NCBI GenBank assembly: GCA_945874765.1 | Contig: CAMCHQ010000006.1 | Location: forward strand, 1 to 64,000 | Length of the DNA stretch: 64,000 bases | From: an uncultured Clostridia bacterium | GTDB taxonomy: Bacteria; Bacillota; Clostridia; Oscillospirales; Acutalibacteraceae | Direction: 5' to 3' | Part shown: positions 7,734 through 16,790 of the stretch, in pieces | How positions within the stretch are numbered: the first letter of the stretch is position 1 | Layout: the number at the start of each line of letters is the position of its first letter | Translations under genes and position numbers: made by a program | The notes under the pieces: model-generated | The model's input: the letters and a program-made list of their open reading frames with translations, nothing else | The model's database searches: none | Told to the model about the DNA's origin: nothing

Positions 7734-8564
7734 ATGATGTCAAAATGCAAAACGATTGCGATATGCAATCAAAAAGGTGGTGTTGGAAAGACAACCACAA
7801 CAGTAAATCTCGGTGTAGGATTAGCAATGAAAGGTAAAAGAGTTTTGCTTGTTGATGCAGACCCACAGGGAGATTTAACAGTAAGTCTTGGGTGGAAAGA
7901 TAATGACAATTTATCAATTACACTCGCAAACAAGATTATGGACTTTATTCAAGATAAGAACAGTTTCCCTGATGATGTTATTCTTCATCATGCGGAGGGC
8001 GTAGATTTAATTCCGGCAAATTTGGAATTGTCTGCACTTGAATTAAGCCTTGTTAATGCTATGAGCAGAGAGGTAGCACTTAAAGGATATTTGAATACAG
8101 TTAAAGATAAGTATGATTATATCCTTATTGATTGTATGCCCTCACTCAGTATGATAACGGTTAATGCTCTTTCCTCCGCAGATAGTGTAATTATTCCTGT
8201 TCAGGCACAATTCCTTTCTGCAAAGGGTATGCAACAGCTCGTACAAACCATAGCAAAGGTAAAAAGGCAAATTAACCCTCATTTGAAAATTGACGGAGTT
8301 CTCTTTACTCTCGTCGACAGCAGGACAAATCTTGCGAAAAGTACGCAGGATGCTATTAAATTTGCTTATGGTAAGAATGTTAAAATATTTAATACTAATA
8401 TACCTATTGCAATTAAGGCTGCTGAAACAAGCTCAAAGGGAAAAAGCATATATACTTACGCTCCAAAAAGCACAGTAGCACAGGCTTATGAAGAATTGAC
8501 AAAGGAGGTGCTCGGAATTGCGCAAAGAGAGAAACACAGATTTTATGCTGAACAGTTTAGATGA
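7734..8564 (+). CDS. parA: ParA/Soj-family partition ATPase
   Basis: AICNQKGGVGKTTTTVNLGVGLA deviant Walker A; VDADPQGDLT. Confidence 0.95.
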   Translation: MMSKCKTIAICNQKGGVGKTTTTVNLGVGLAMKGKRVLLVDADPQGDLTVSLGWKDNDNLSITLANKIMDFIQDKNSFPDDVILHHAEGVDLIPANLELSALELSLVNAMSREVALKGYLNTVKDKYDYILIDCMPSLSMITVNALSSADSVIIPVQAQFLSAKGMQQLVQTIAKVKRQINPHLKIDGVLFTLVDSRTNLAKSTQDAIKFAYGKNVKIFNTNIPIAIKAAETSSKGKSIYTYAPKSTVAQAYEELTKEVLGIAQREKHRFYAEQFR

Positions 8565-9456
8565 TTTGTTTACATCTCAAAACGAGAGAGATAACGGATA
8601 TTTGCCTAATATACAGGATATTCCGTTAGAACTTCTTGACGATTTCCCTAACCACCCATTCAAAGTGCGTGATGATGAAGATATGCTCAAGCTCATTGGA
8701 AGTGTTTCCGAGCGTGGTGTTCTCGTTCCTGCCATTGTAAGACCAAAGGCAGATGGCAGATATGAACTCATATCAGGACACCGAAGAAAAAGAGCAAGCG
8801 AATGTGCTGAAAAGAAAACACTTCGTTGTATGGTATCGGATTTAGATGATGATGCCGCTACTATTATAATGGTAGATAGTAATATTCAAAGAACTGATAT
8901 ATTACCAAGTGAAAAAGCATTTGCTTATAAGATGAAACTTGATGCAATGAAACATCAAGGACAACGCACAGATTTAACTTCTCGCCCAGTGGGCAAGAAG
9001 TTATTATCAATAGAAAAACTTGCCGAAGATGTAGATGAAAGTTCAAGACAAATTCAACGATATGTTCGCTTGACTTATCTTGTGCCGGAACTTCTTGAAA
9101 TGGTTGACGAAGGCAGAATTAAAATGCGACCTGCCGTAGAAATATCATATCTTGATGAAGATAATCAGCGTGATTTGGTAGATGCCATTGATACGGAAGA
9201 TTGCACACCCTCACACGCACAAACTATCAAAATGCGTAAATTCTTTGACGAGGGCAAATTAAGTTCTGATATCATAACATCAATTATGCAAGAGGAAAAA
9301 CCAAATCAAAAGGAAAAAATTGTCATTCCAAACAAGACGGTTGAGAAATATATCCCAAAGTCCATTCCTGCCGAAAAAAGACAGGATTATGTTTGCAAGG
9401 CTTTGGAGCATTACGGTAAATATTTGCAAAGAATGAGGGATAGAGAAAGCAGGTAA
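8518..9456 (+). CDS. parB: ParB-family partition/nuclease-like protein
   Basis: ISGHRRKRASECAEKKTLRCMV, NIQRTDILPSEKAFAYKMKLDAMKHQG; TTG start after AAGGAGG. Confidence 0.9.
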   Translation: MRKERNTDFMLNSLDDLFTSQNERDNGYLPNIQDIPLELLDDFPNHPFKVRDDEDMLKLIGSVSERGVLVPAIVRPKADGRYELISGHRRKRASECAEKKTLRCMVSDLDDDAATIIMVDSNIQRTDILPSEKAFAYKMKLDAMKHQGQRTDLTSRPVGKKLLSIEKLAEDVDESSRQIQRYVRLTYLVPELLEMVDEGRIKMRPAVEISYLDEDNQRDLVDAIDTEDCTPSHAQTIKMRKFFDEGKLSSDIITSIMQEEKPNQKEKIVIPNKTVEKYIPKSIPAEKRQDYVCKALEHYGKYLQRMRDRESR

Positions 9457-9666
9457 TGTAATTACAAATTTTCTCTATCCCTTTCCCACACCCTAACCCT
9501 AATAATTCAATAACCTACCGAAAAGAGTAAACTATCTCTATCAAGAGAGTGTTTATAAATTCAACAACATAGAGAAAGAAGTGATGCTTATGATTTGATT
9601 ATTAAATCGCACTATTGCTTTTCAAATTACACAGGAGTAATATGAAAGTGAAAGGAGCGATTGATT

Positions 9667-10230
9667 ATGAAAAAAGTCGGTTTAATAGCAACGATTGTGA
9701 TTGCAGCAATGCTTATTGCGGGTTGTGGAAATAGCAATAACGCTGATAATAAGACAACAGTTAATGAAAGTTTGGCTGTTTCTTTTTCGGTTGGTAATAC
9801 AGAAAATAGCAATAGTGAAATTGACAAAGAAAATCAAAGCAGTACAGAGGTTACTACAACGGAGCCAACTACTGCTGAAACTACCACACGAAAAGAAACA
9901 ACTACAACTCAAAAAGCAACACAAAGCAAAACAACCACCAAATCTGCCACAAAGCAGAGTACAACTCAAACGAAACAAACCACTACAAAAAAAGAAACCA
10001 CAACCAAAAAAGTGACTACCACAAAGAAAGTCACAACAACTGAAGAAGTATGGGACTGTAATGTTGACGGTCATACTTCCGAAACAGGTCAAATAGGTTG
10101 GGTAAACAGTTTTGACGAAGCACAAGAAAAGACATTGAGATATATTGACGAAAATGCTGACTCAGGTAATTTTAGAGTTGAACAATGCCATATCTGCGGA
10201 AAATATACAGCGTATGTGACTTTGCATTAG
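9667..10230 (+). CDS. Lipoprotein with long Thr/Lys-rich spacer and Cys-containing C-terminal domain
   Basis: Lipobox LIAGC; TTTTQKATQSKTTTKS... linker; CNVDGH...CHICGKYTAY C-terminus. Confidence 0.75.
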   Translation: MKKVGLIATIVIAAMLIAGCGNSNNADNKTTVNESLAVSFSVGNTENSNSEIDKENQSSTEVTTTEPTTAETTTRKETTTTQKATQSKTTTKSATKQSTTQTKQTTTKKETTTKKVTTTKKVTTTEEVWDCNVDGHTSETGQIGWVNSFDEAQEKTLRYIDENADSGNFRVEQCHICGKYTAYVTLH

Positions 10231-10243
10231 AAGTTAATGCAAC

Positions 10244-10277
10244 AAAAAGAGCCGAGATCTAATCGGCTCTTTTTTTG
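10244..10277 (+). terminator. Intrinsic terminator
   Basis: AAAAAGAGCCGA-GATCTAA-TCGGCTCTTTTTTTG. Confidence 0.85.
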
Positions 10278-10309
10278 TTTCTAAATTTTAAGTGAAAGGA
10301 TGGATTTTT

Positions 10310-13300
10310 TTGAAAAAGAAATTCAAACAGTTAGTGGCAATGCTTTTGTCATTGCTTATTATCATTTCAACATTTCCGGCAACGGTTTATGCGTCAACCT
10401 TCATAACAGATATGAATAGTGACGCAGAGTTCGGTATAGTGAGTGGAAGTTACGATAAATACGGACACGAGATGCACTATGCCAAATATGACGGCAAAAC
10501 ATATATTGTGTTTTGTGTGCAGTATGAAAAGACTTCTCCTACGGGTACAACATACGAATACGGAAAAGATTTTGTTAAGTATGTAAACCGTTCGGGAGAT
10601 ACTTACAGGAAAATAGCCGACTATATCGCATTCGGATATACATTGCAGTACGGTGACGGTTTACCAAACACAAAAGCAGAATGGATTGCCGCCTGTTGTA
10701 CGCAACAATTTGTTTGGGAAACGCTCGGTGTTAATCCCACAAGATCATCGTGGGACAGCACATATATGAGTGATAGTCTGTATAAATCTTGGCTTGCCGA
10801 CACAGAGGACTTGATTGATTTGTACTATAACAAGCAAGTATCCTTTAACGGCAGTATAAAGACAATCAATCTCGGTGGCTCTGTTACTCTTACAGACTCA
10901 AATGGTGTGCTGAAATATTATCCGACATTTTCAAAAACAATTGATAAAGTTACTTTTTCGCACACAAAAGGCGAAAACAAGTTGACAGTATCAGTTGCAG
11001 AAAACTGCACAACTCATTCAGTTAAATTCAAATCTGTATCGCATAATATTTTTATGGATTTACCAACAGGAGATAGTTATGATTCCGATACAATGAACTA
11101 TGTGTATTTTGATTTTGACAACGGAGATATTCAAAATCTTATGTTTTCAAAACAAGCCGATCCGCAGACTTTCGCTGTTGATATTAATGTTCAGTTCGGT
11201 AATTTAAAAATCACAAAGACATCAGAGGATAATATCGTTAAAGGAATGGTGTTTACCGTTAAAGGAAACGGTAAAACCTACACAATGACTACCGATGCAA
11301 ACGGTACGGCAGAGCTTAACAATATTCCTGTTGGTACTTATACAATAAGTGAAAACGATATTATCAGATATGTTAAACAGACAGACAAAACCGTTACAGT
11401 ATCAGACGGAAAAACAGCTAATGTGTCATTTAATAATATCTTGAAGAAATTCAGGGTAACTGTTACCAAGAGTGATATTGAAGAAGGACATGCACAGGGT
11501 GATGCCAAATTAAGCGGCGCAGTATATGGTATCTATAAAGGAGAACAGCTCATTGATACCTATACAACTGATGAAAACGCATCTTTCGCAACAAAGTATT
11601 ATGTTTGTGATGATGATTGGACTATCCGTGAAATCACGGCAAGCGAGGGATATTTGCTTGATACCCGTGTGCATAAAGTCGGTGCAGAGCCTAAGCTCTA
11701 TACCGTTGAATTCAATGACACGGCAAATGCAGTAACAGAACAGGTCATCAAAGGCAACATTGCTATTATCAAGCATACAGATGACGGCTCTACTCAAATT
11801 GAAACTGCTGAAAAAGGTGCAGAATTTCAAATCTATCTTAAATCGGCAGGCTCATTTGTAAATGCAGACAAGGACGAAAGAGATACCATCGTTTGTGATG
11901 AGGACGGTTTTGCAAGTTCAAAACTTTTGCCCTACGGTGTTTACACAGTACACCAAACAAAAGGTTGGGACGGACGAGAGAAAATAAAGGACTTTGATGT
12001 GTTTATCAACTCTGACGGCAAGACCTATAAATTCCTTATCAACAATGCTAACTTTGAAAGCTATCTCAAGGTTGTAAAACTTGATAAGGAAACAGGAAAA
12101 CAGATTGCATACGAGGGTGCGGCTTTTGAAATATATGATAGTGACGGACACCGTGTTAATATGCAATTTACCTATCCGCAGGTAACAACAATTCACACAT
12201 TCTATACCAATAGCGAGGGTTATCTCATAACTCCCGAAAAGCTCCCATATGGTGATTATACACTCGTTGAAGTTCAGGCTCCATACGGATATGTTCTTGA
12301 CTCAACACCTATTCCGTTTACCATTACACAGGAAAACAGTTCAACTGATACAGGTGTAACGGTAGTTAAGGTTAAAGCAAGAGATATGGCACAGAAAGGC
12401 ACAATCAGCATTACAAAAACAGGCGAAATCTTTTCAAGTGTTGATGTAACCGATGATGTTTACACACCACAGTATAGTGTTGGAAATCTTAAGGATGCAG
12501 TATTCGAAATTTACGCAGCCGAGGACATTACAACACTTGACGGAACAATAAGATACTATCAGGGCGAGAAGGTCGATGAGATTACCACCGGAGCAAATGG
12601 CATTGCAAAATCAAAGCAGTTATACCTCGGTAAATATACAGTAATCGAGAAAACTGCTCCAAACGGCTTTGTAAATTCAAACGAACAGTATGATGTAGAA
12701 CTGACTTATGCAGGACAGAATGTTTCTGTTACCTCAACTGCTCTTACTGTCAACAATGACAGACAGAAAGTAACTGTATCACTTGAAAAAGCACTTGAAA
12801 AAGATAAGCTCTTTAATATCGGTGATAATGACGAAATCTTGTCTGTTAAGTTTGGTGTTTTTGCAAATGAAGATATAATTGCCGCAGATGGCTCAATTAT
12901 TCCAAAAGATGCATTAATAACTTATGCAAATTGCAATGAGAAAGGTAAGATCTCCTTTGGTTGTGATTTACCAATCGGTTACAGGTTTTATGTTAAGGAA
13001 ATCGCAACAGATGAGCAGTATATTCTTTCCGATACAAAATACGAGTTTGAAACTGCTTATGCCGGACAGGAAACAGAAGTCATTGCAATAAATATCAATG
13101 ACGGCAAGCCGATTGATAACACTATTAAAAGAGGAAAGGTATCAGGCGTAAAGAAAGACGAAAACGGCAACGCACTCGGCGGAGCTTTAATAGGTCTATT
13201 CAAAGCAGACACAACAGAATACACAAAGGAAAATGCCTTAATGACTGCCACATCTGCTGATGACGGCAGTTTTTATTTTGACAATGTGCCTTATGGTAAT

Positions 13301-14134
13301 TGGTGTGTTAGAGAAATAGCGCCCCCTACTGCTTTTGTTCTCAATGAGCAGATTTTTGATGTCAACATAGCCGAAAATGAACAGGTAGTTGAAATTGAAA
13401 TTGTCAACAAATTTATACGAGGCAATATCGCTTTAACAAAGGTTGACAAGGACTATCCCGATAACAGGCTCACAGGAGCAGAATTTGAAGTATTTGAGGA
13501 TACTAACGGCAATGGCAAATATGACAACGAGGATAAGTCAGTCGGCAAATTAACCGAAATTGAAACAGGTATTTATGCTATGAATGACCTTGTTTACGGT
13601 CAGTATTTTGTCCGTGAAATTAAGGCACCTGAAAACTTCCTCCTTGACGAAAATGTTTATTCTGTATTCATTGATACAGACGGCAAAACCTACATTGTCG
13701 AAAATGAGGCAGGTGTAGGCTTTATCAATGCTGCTATGACAGGCTCGCTGAAAATCATCAAAACATCTTCGGACGGTAAAGTGGAGGGCTTTTCTTTCCG
13801 TGTAACAGGTGTAAACGGATATGACAAAACATTCAAGACCGATAAAAACGGAGAAATCCTCATTGAAAACCTCCGTATCGGCGAATATCACATAGCAGAG
13901 GTTTCGGACAAGGTTTCCGCAGGCTACATCTTGGCTGATGATAAGGACGCAACTGTTAAGGCAGATGCAACTACCATAGTTAAGATGCACAACGAGAAGA
14001 AAAAGACTCCAAAAACAAGTGATAACATCAACAAGAGAGCATTAGCTACGGCTATGAGCGTATCTGCACTTGGAGCAGTATCACTTGCTTGTTATCTTCT
14101 CAAAAAGAAAAAGAACAATAAGGAGGAAAAGTAA
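10310..14134 (+). CDS. Surface adhesin: signal peptide, thioester-type domain, multiple Cna-B/SpaA repeats, C-terminal sorting signal (TTG start)
   Basis: YIVFCVQYEK and CTQQFVWE; repeated Y(T/S)(I/V)xE...FxN Cna-B cores; TPKTSDN + hydrophobic helix + KKKKNNKEEK. Confidence 0.85.
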   Translation: MKKKFKQLVAMLLSLLIIISTFPATVYASTFITDMNSDAEFGIVSGSYDKYGHEMHYAKYDGKTYIVFCVQYEKTSPTGTTYEYGKDFVKYVNRSGDTYRKIADYIAFGYTLQYGDGLPNTKAEWIAACCTQQFVWETLGVNPTRSSWDSTYMSDSLYKSWLADTEDLIDLYYNKQVSFNGSIKTINLGGSVTLTDSNGVLKYYPTFSKTIDKVTFSHTKGENKLTVSVAENCTTHSVKFKSVSHNIFMDLPTGDSYDSDTMNYVYFDFDNGDIQNLMFSKQADPQTFAVDINVQFGNLKITKTSEDNIVKGMVFTVKGNGKTYTMTTDANGTAELNNIPVGTYTISENDIIRYVKQTDKTVTVSDGKTANVSFNNILKKFRVTVTKSDIEEGHAQGDAKLSGAVYGIYKGEQLIDTYTTDENASFATKYYVCDDDWTIREITASEGYLLDTRVHKVGAEPKLYTVEFNDTANAVTEQVIKGNIAIIKHTDDGSTQIETAEKGAEFQIYLKSAGSFVNADKDERDTIVCDEDGFASSKLLPYGVYTVHQTKGWDGREKIKDFDVFINSDGKTYKFLINNANFESYLKVVKLDKETGKQIAYEGAAFEIYDSDGHRVNMQFTYPQVTTIHTFYTNSEGYLITPEKLPYGDYTLVEVQAPYGYVLDSTPIPFTITQENSSTDTGVTVVKVKARDMAQKGTISITKTGEIFSSVDVTDDVYTPQYSVGNLKDAVFEIYAAEDITTLDGTIRYYQGEKVDEITTGANGIAKSKQLYLGKYTVIEKTAPNGFVNSNEQYDVELTYAGQNVSVTSTALTVNNDRQKVTVSLEKALEKDKLFNIGDNDEILSVKFGVFANEDIIAADGSIIPKDALITYANCNEKGKISFGCDLPIGYRFYVKEIATDEQYILSDTKYEFETAYAGQETEVIAININDGKPIDNTIKRGKVSGVKKDENGNALGGALIGLFKADTTEYTKENALMTATSADDGSFYFDNVPYGNWCVREIAPPTAFVLNEQIFDVNIAENEQVVEIEIVNKFIRGNIALTKVDKDYPDNRLTGAEFEVFEDTNGNGKYDNEDKSVGKLTEIETGIYAMNDLVYGQYFVREIKAPENFLLDENVYSVFIDTDGKTYIVENEAGVGFINAAMTGSLKIIKTSSDGKVEGFSFRVTGVNGYDKTFKTDKNGEILIENLRIGEYHIAEVSDKVSAGYILADDKDATVKADATTIVKMHNEKKKTPKTSDNINKRALATAMSVSALGAVSLACYLLKKKKNNKEEK

Positions 14135-14226
14135 TGGAGCCAAAGGCTATTATAGGCATTGTTATTGTTGTGGCAATCGTTGTTGCAATCGTGATTATGC
14201 AGATAAAAAGAAAAAGTAAAGACTAA
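14134..14226 (+). CDS. 30-aa single-TM peptide (absent from ORF track)
   Basis: MEPKAIIGIVIVVAIVVAIVIMQIKRKSKD; start overlaps adhesin stop; AGGAGG upstream. Confidence 0.6.
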   Translation: MEPKAIIGIVIVVAIVVAIVIMQIKRKSKD

Positions 14227-14320
14227 ATTCAGTACTCAATGGGCAGTAAAGTTTTGGCTGTCCTTTTTTATTGAAAAAAATTTAATTAAATGAGTCTTAA
14301 CTGAAAAAGAGTGATTTTAT

Positions 14321-14902
14321 ATGAATGAAAGCAAAAGAATCATAACTGATTACGAGATTATTCAGTCATTTTATGTTGGAGAAAAAGAGGTTGTTGTAGG
14401 CGAAAACAAAAATGCCGAATACAGATATATTTGCGGCTATTACGAAAGTAACGAAATCTTTGAAAGGATAAATGATTGCAGAGCAAGCAATGATTATCTT
14501 GATATTATGACCTTGTTTTGTGATAGAGCAAAGGAACAAGTAGAGTTGTGTAAACAAACACAAAAAACTGAAATCGGAATTTTAACACCTGATATGTATT
14601 CTCCTGTTGATATTTATGATGATTTAACAGGCAAAGTAGTTGTCGAAAAAATTGACAATCTCCGTAGAGAATATCAAAACGCAGAAAATCAACTTTTCTA
14701 TGTAACAGGTGGTAACGGAGCAAAGCCTAACGCAAGAGGAACAAAGGTTTTTGGCTATTCCTTTGCAAGCAAAAAGCATTGCTATATCCGCCGATATGAT
14801 GTTGAAGGTGTTGTCGATAAAGCAACATTACCCGAATGGGTAAAGACAGACCTTGCCGAAATAATAAAGCAGATTAAGCGAGAAGAAAAGGAGGTTAGAT
14901 AA
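14321..14902 (+). CDS. Conserved ICE hypothetical protein
   Basis: Long ORF, coupled to next gene (TAATG). Confidence 0.7.
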   Translation: MNESKRIITDYEIIQSFYVGEKEVVVGENKNAEYRYICGYYESNEIFERINDCRASNDYLDIMTLFCDRAKEQVELCKQTQKTEIGILTPDMYSPVDIYDDLTGKVVVEKIDNLRREYQNAENQLFYVTGGNGAKPNARGTKVFGYSFASKKHCYIRRYDVEGVVDKATLPEWVKTDLAEIIKQIKREEKEVR

Positions 14903-15171
14903 TGGATATTCGCACTAATGCAGGATACATCATTACCGATTGCGTCCATATCGGTGAAACTGAATTTGTACTTGGTGTTCATTCAAAACACCCTGATATG
15001 TTCGTTACTTGGGAATACAACAAGGAAAATGACAGCTATTTTTGGGGACACTATCACACCGACTTGCTTGCAGCTCAAAAGGATTTGAATAAAAGGTGTC
15101 AAGACGAAATAAAGCGTTATGAATGCCTTTATGGTCGTGATAAAAACAAAGAACGGGATATTGAAAGATGA
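14902..15171 (+). CDS. ICE hypothetical protein
   Basis: Overlapping start/stop with neighbours; co-directional operon. Confidence 0.7.
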   Translation: MDIRTNAGYIITDCVHIGETEFVLGVHSKHPDMFVTWEYNKENDSYFWGHYHTDLLAAQKDLNKRCQDEIKRYECLYGRDKNKERDIER

Positions 15172-15326
15172 AAGAAAATCAATATGACTGTTCAAAGTGC
15201 AATTACAGGGACAGGAGTATTAACTTCTGTGGCTTTTGCACTAAAAAACTTCTAAAAGAAATTAAGGAGGCAAAAGATGAGCGAAAAAAGAACAATTTTT
15301 CAGCAGAGAATGAGAGTGCTGAATAA
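15168..15326 (+). CDS. 52-aa paired-CxxC zinc-ribbon-like peptide (absent from ORF track)
   Basis: MKENQYDCSKCNYRDRSINFCGFCTKKLLKEIKEAKDERKKNNFSAENESAE; ATGA overlap with upstream gene. Confidence 0.6.
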   Translation: MKENQYDCSKCNYRDRSINFCGFCTKKLLKEIKEAKDERKKNNFSAENESAE

Positions 15327-15507
15327 GCTCTATAACTACGGTTGCAAAACCGAAAAGGACTTGCAGAAACTTACCCTTGAAAACATCCTTGAAATTAACG
15401 GCATAACAATACCTGAAATGTCGGTTATAACCGAACTGCAAAAGCAGGTTAAGGCAGGTACTCTCTACTCTTATCTCGGAGGTGGAGAAAATGAGCAAAG
15501 CGATTGA
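15277..15507 (+). CDS. ICE hypothetical protein
   Basis: AAGGAGG upstream; operon context. Confidence 0.65.
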   Translation: MSEKRTIFQQRMRVLNKLYNYGCKTEKDLQKLTLENILEINGITIPEMSVITELQKQVKAGTLYSYLGGGENEQSD

Positions 15508-16213
15508 TTTGACTTTCCGTTGTGCCAAAGAAAATGAGACAAAATATGCTTTCACTCAAAGTCAGCAGATTAAAATGCAGACGGGATATGTGGGCTATCT
15601 TCGTGGGGATTTCGGCATAAACGGAAACAATTTTTATTTTTCTTGGAATGATGAAATTGATGTTAGAAAAACACCCGAATTTCAAAGCGAATTTGACAAT
15701 GTTATAAACGCTTTGCGTGATGATCCGAAATACAGAGGTATATTACGCAACCGTGAAGATATGAAACTGCTTTGTTGTGCAAGACCTCAAAGCCGCATTG
15801 AAAGTGATGAAAGGTCGGATATGTACTGTTTTAGAGCAGATACAGAAAAGTATTCCTATATCATAAGATGTCAAACACATAGCGGTGATTATAACTTCTA
15901 TGTAACTGCATACGAAAAGGAACACCTTGATAGGCATATAAAAAATGCAGAAAAAGGTATCCGTTTCATAACAAGCAACTATCAACCGCTTTTTACTTTG
16001 CCTGACGGCAGTAAAATAAAAATCACTACGCCAAACGGTAATACACTAATACGCACCTGCCGATATATAGATGAGTATCATTTGGAATTGGGAGACATTC
16101 TTTATCACATTTGCGAATTTGCCGAGCGAATGGAAATGCAGGGAAATAAGGTCGAGCCTTTTGATGATGCTCCAAAAAAAGAGCGAGTGCGTACACCTGA
16201 ATTTGAAAGATAG
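15491..16213 (+). CDS. ICE hypothetical protein (ORF opens at 15482)
   Basis: GGAGG upstream of ATG 15491; operon context. Confidence 0.7.
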   Translation: MSKAIDLTFRCAKENETKYAFTQSQQIKMQTGYVGYLRGDFGINGNNFYFSWNDEIDVRKTPEFQSEFDNVINALRDDPKYRGILRNREDMKLLCCARPQSRIESDERSDMYCFRADTEKYSYIIRCQTHSGDYNFYVTAYEKEHLDRHIKNAEKGIRFITSNYQPLFTLPDGSKIKITTPNGNTLIRTCRYIDEYHLELGDILYHICEFAERMEMQGNKVEPFDDAPKKERVRTPEFER

Positions 16214-16224
16214 GAGGAGTTAAA

Positions 16225-16776
16225 ATGACAAAAGACAGATATGTTCTTTGGACTGACATCAATCTTGATTTTGACGATTGGAAAGATGACTTGCAGAGCG
16301 AGTATCCGGAATTAAGTGAGAATGAGCTTATTGAAAAAATGTACGAAATTAACGCCGATTATCTTGACGATGAAAGAGTTAATCTCAACAGGCAACTCTC
16401 ACAGCCTATCCTTATAATCGGAGATTTGGGATTATGGAATGGTCGAGCAAACGGCTACAAAATGATTGACTCCGGCAATCTTAAAGATTGCTTATACACC
16501 AATAGCAATATGGCTGAATGGTATGTGGATAAAAGAGGAGATTTAAGATGTGATGTAGTACATCACGATGGCACTAATCACTATCTTTACCGTGTTTTCA
16601 AAGACGGTGTAAGTGAAACACAGATTGAAAATCTGCAAAACAAAATCTACTTTGGTAAGGCAACGAGAGCCGACATCACAAGAGTAACAAGACGGCTCGG
16701 TGATGAAATCAATAAGGTGTATAACATTGACTTGCCTTTTGCAAGAGAAAAGCAACCAAGAGAAATAGAGAGATAG
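16225..16776 (+). CDS. ICE hypothetical protein
   Basis: GGAGG SD; operon context. Confidence 0.7.
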   Translation: MTKDRYVLWTDINLDFDDWKDDLQSEYPELSENELIEKMYEINADYLDDERVNLNRQLSQPILIIGDLGLWNGRANGYKMIDSGNLKDCLYTNSNMAEWYVDKRGDLRCDVVHHDGTNHYLYRVFKDGVSETQIENLQNKIYFGKATRADITRVTRRLGDEINKVYNIDLPFAREKQPREIER

Positions 16777-16790
16777 GAGTTGATTAAATA

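Noticed and set aside
7621-7917. 98-aa minus-strand ORF
   Set aside because: Antisense to parA start and iteron region; no SD
9489-9502. Telomere-like CCCTAACCCTAA
   Set aside because: Too short; chance sequence in an intergenic spacer
9682-10125. 147-aa Cys/Ser-rich minus-strand ORF
   Set aside because: Antisense to the Thr/Lys-rich spacer of the lipoprotein; composition is a mirror of ACA/AAA repeats with no SD
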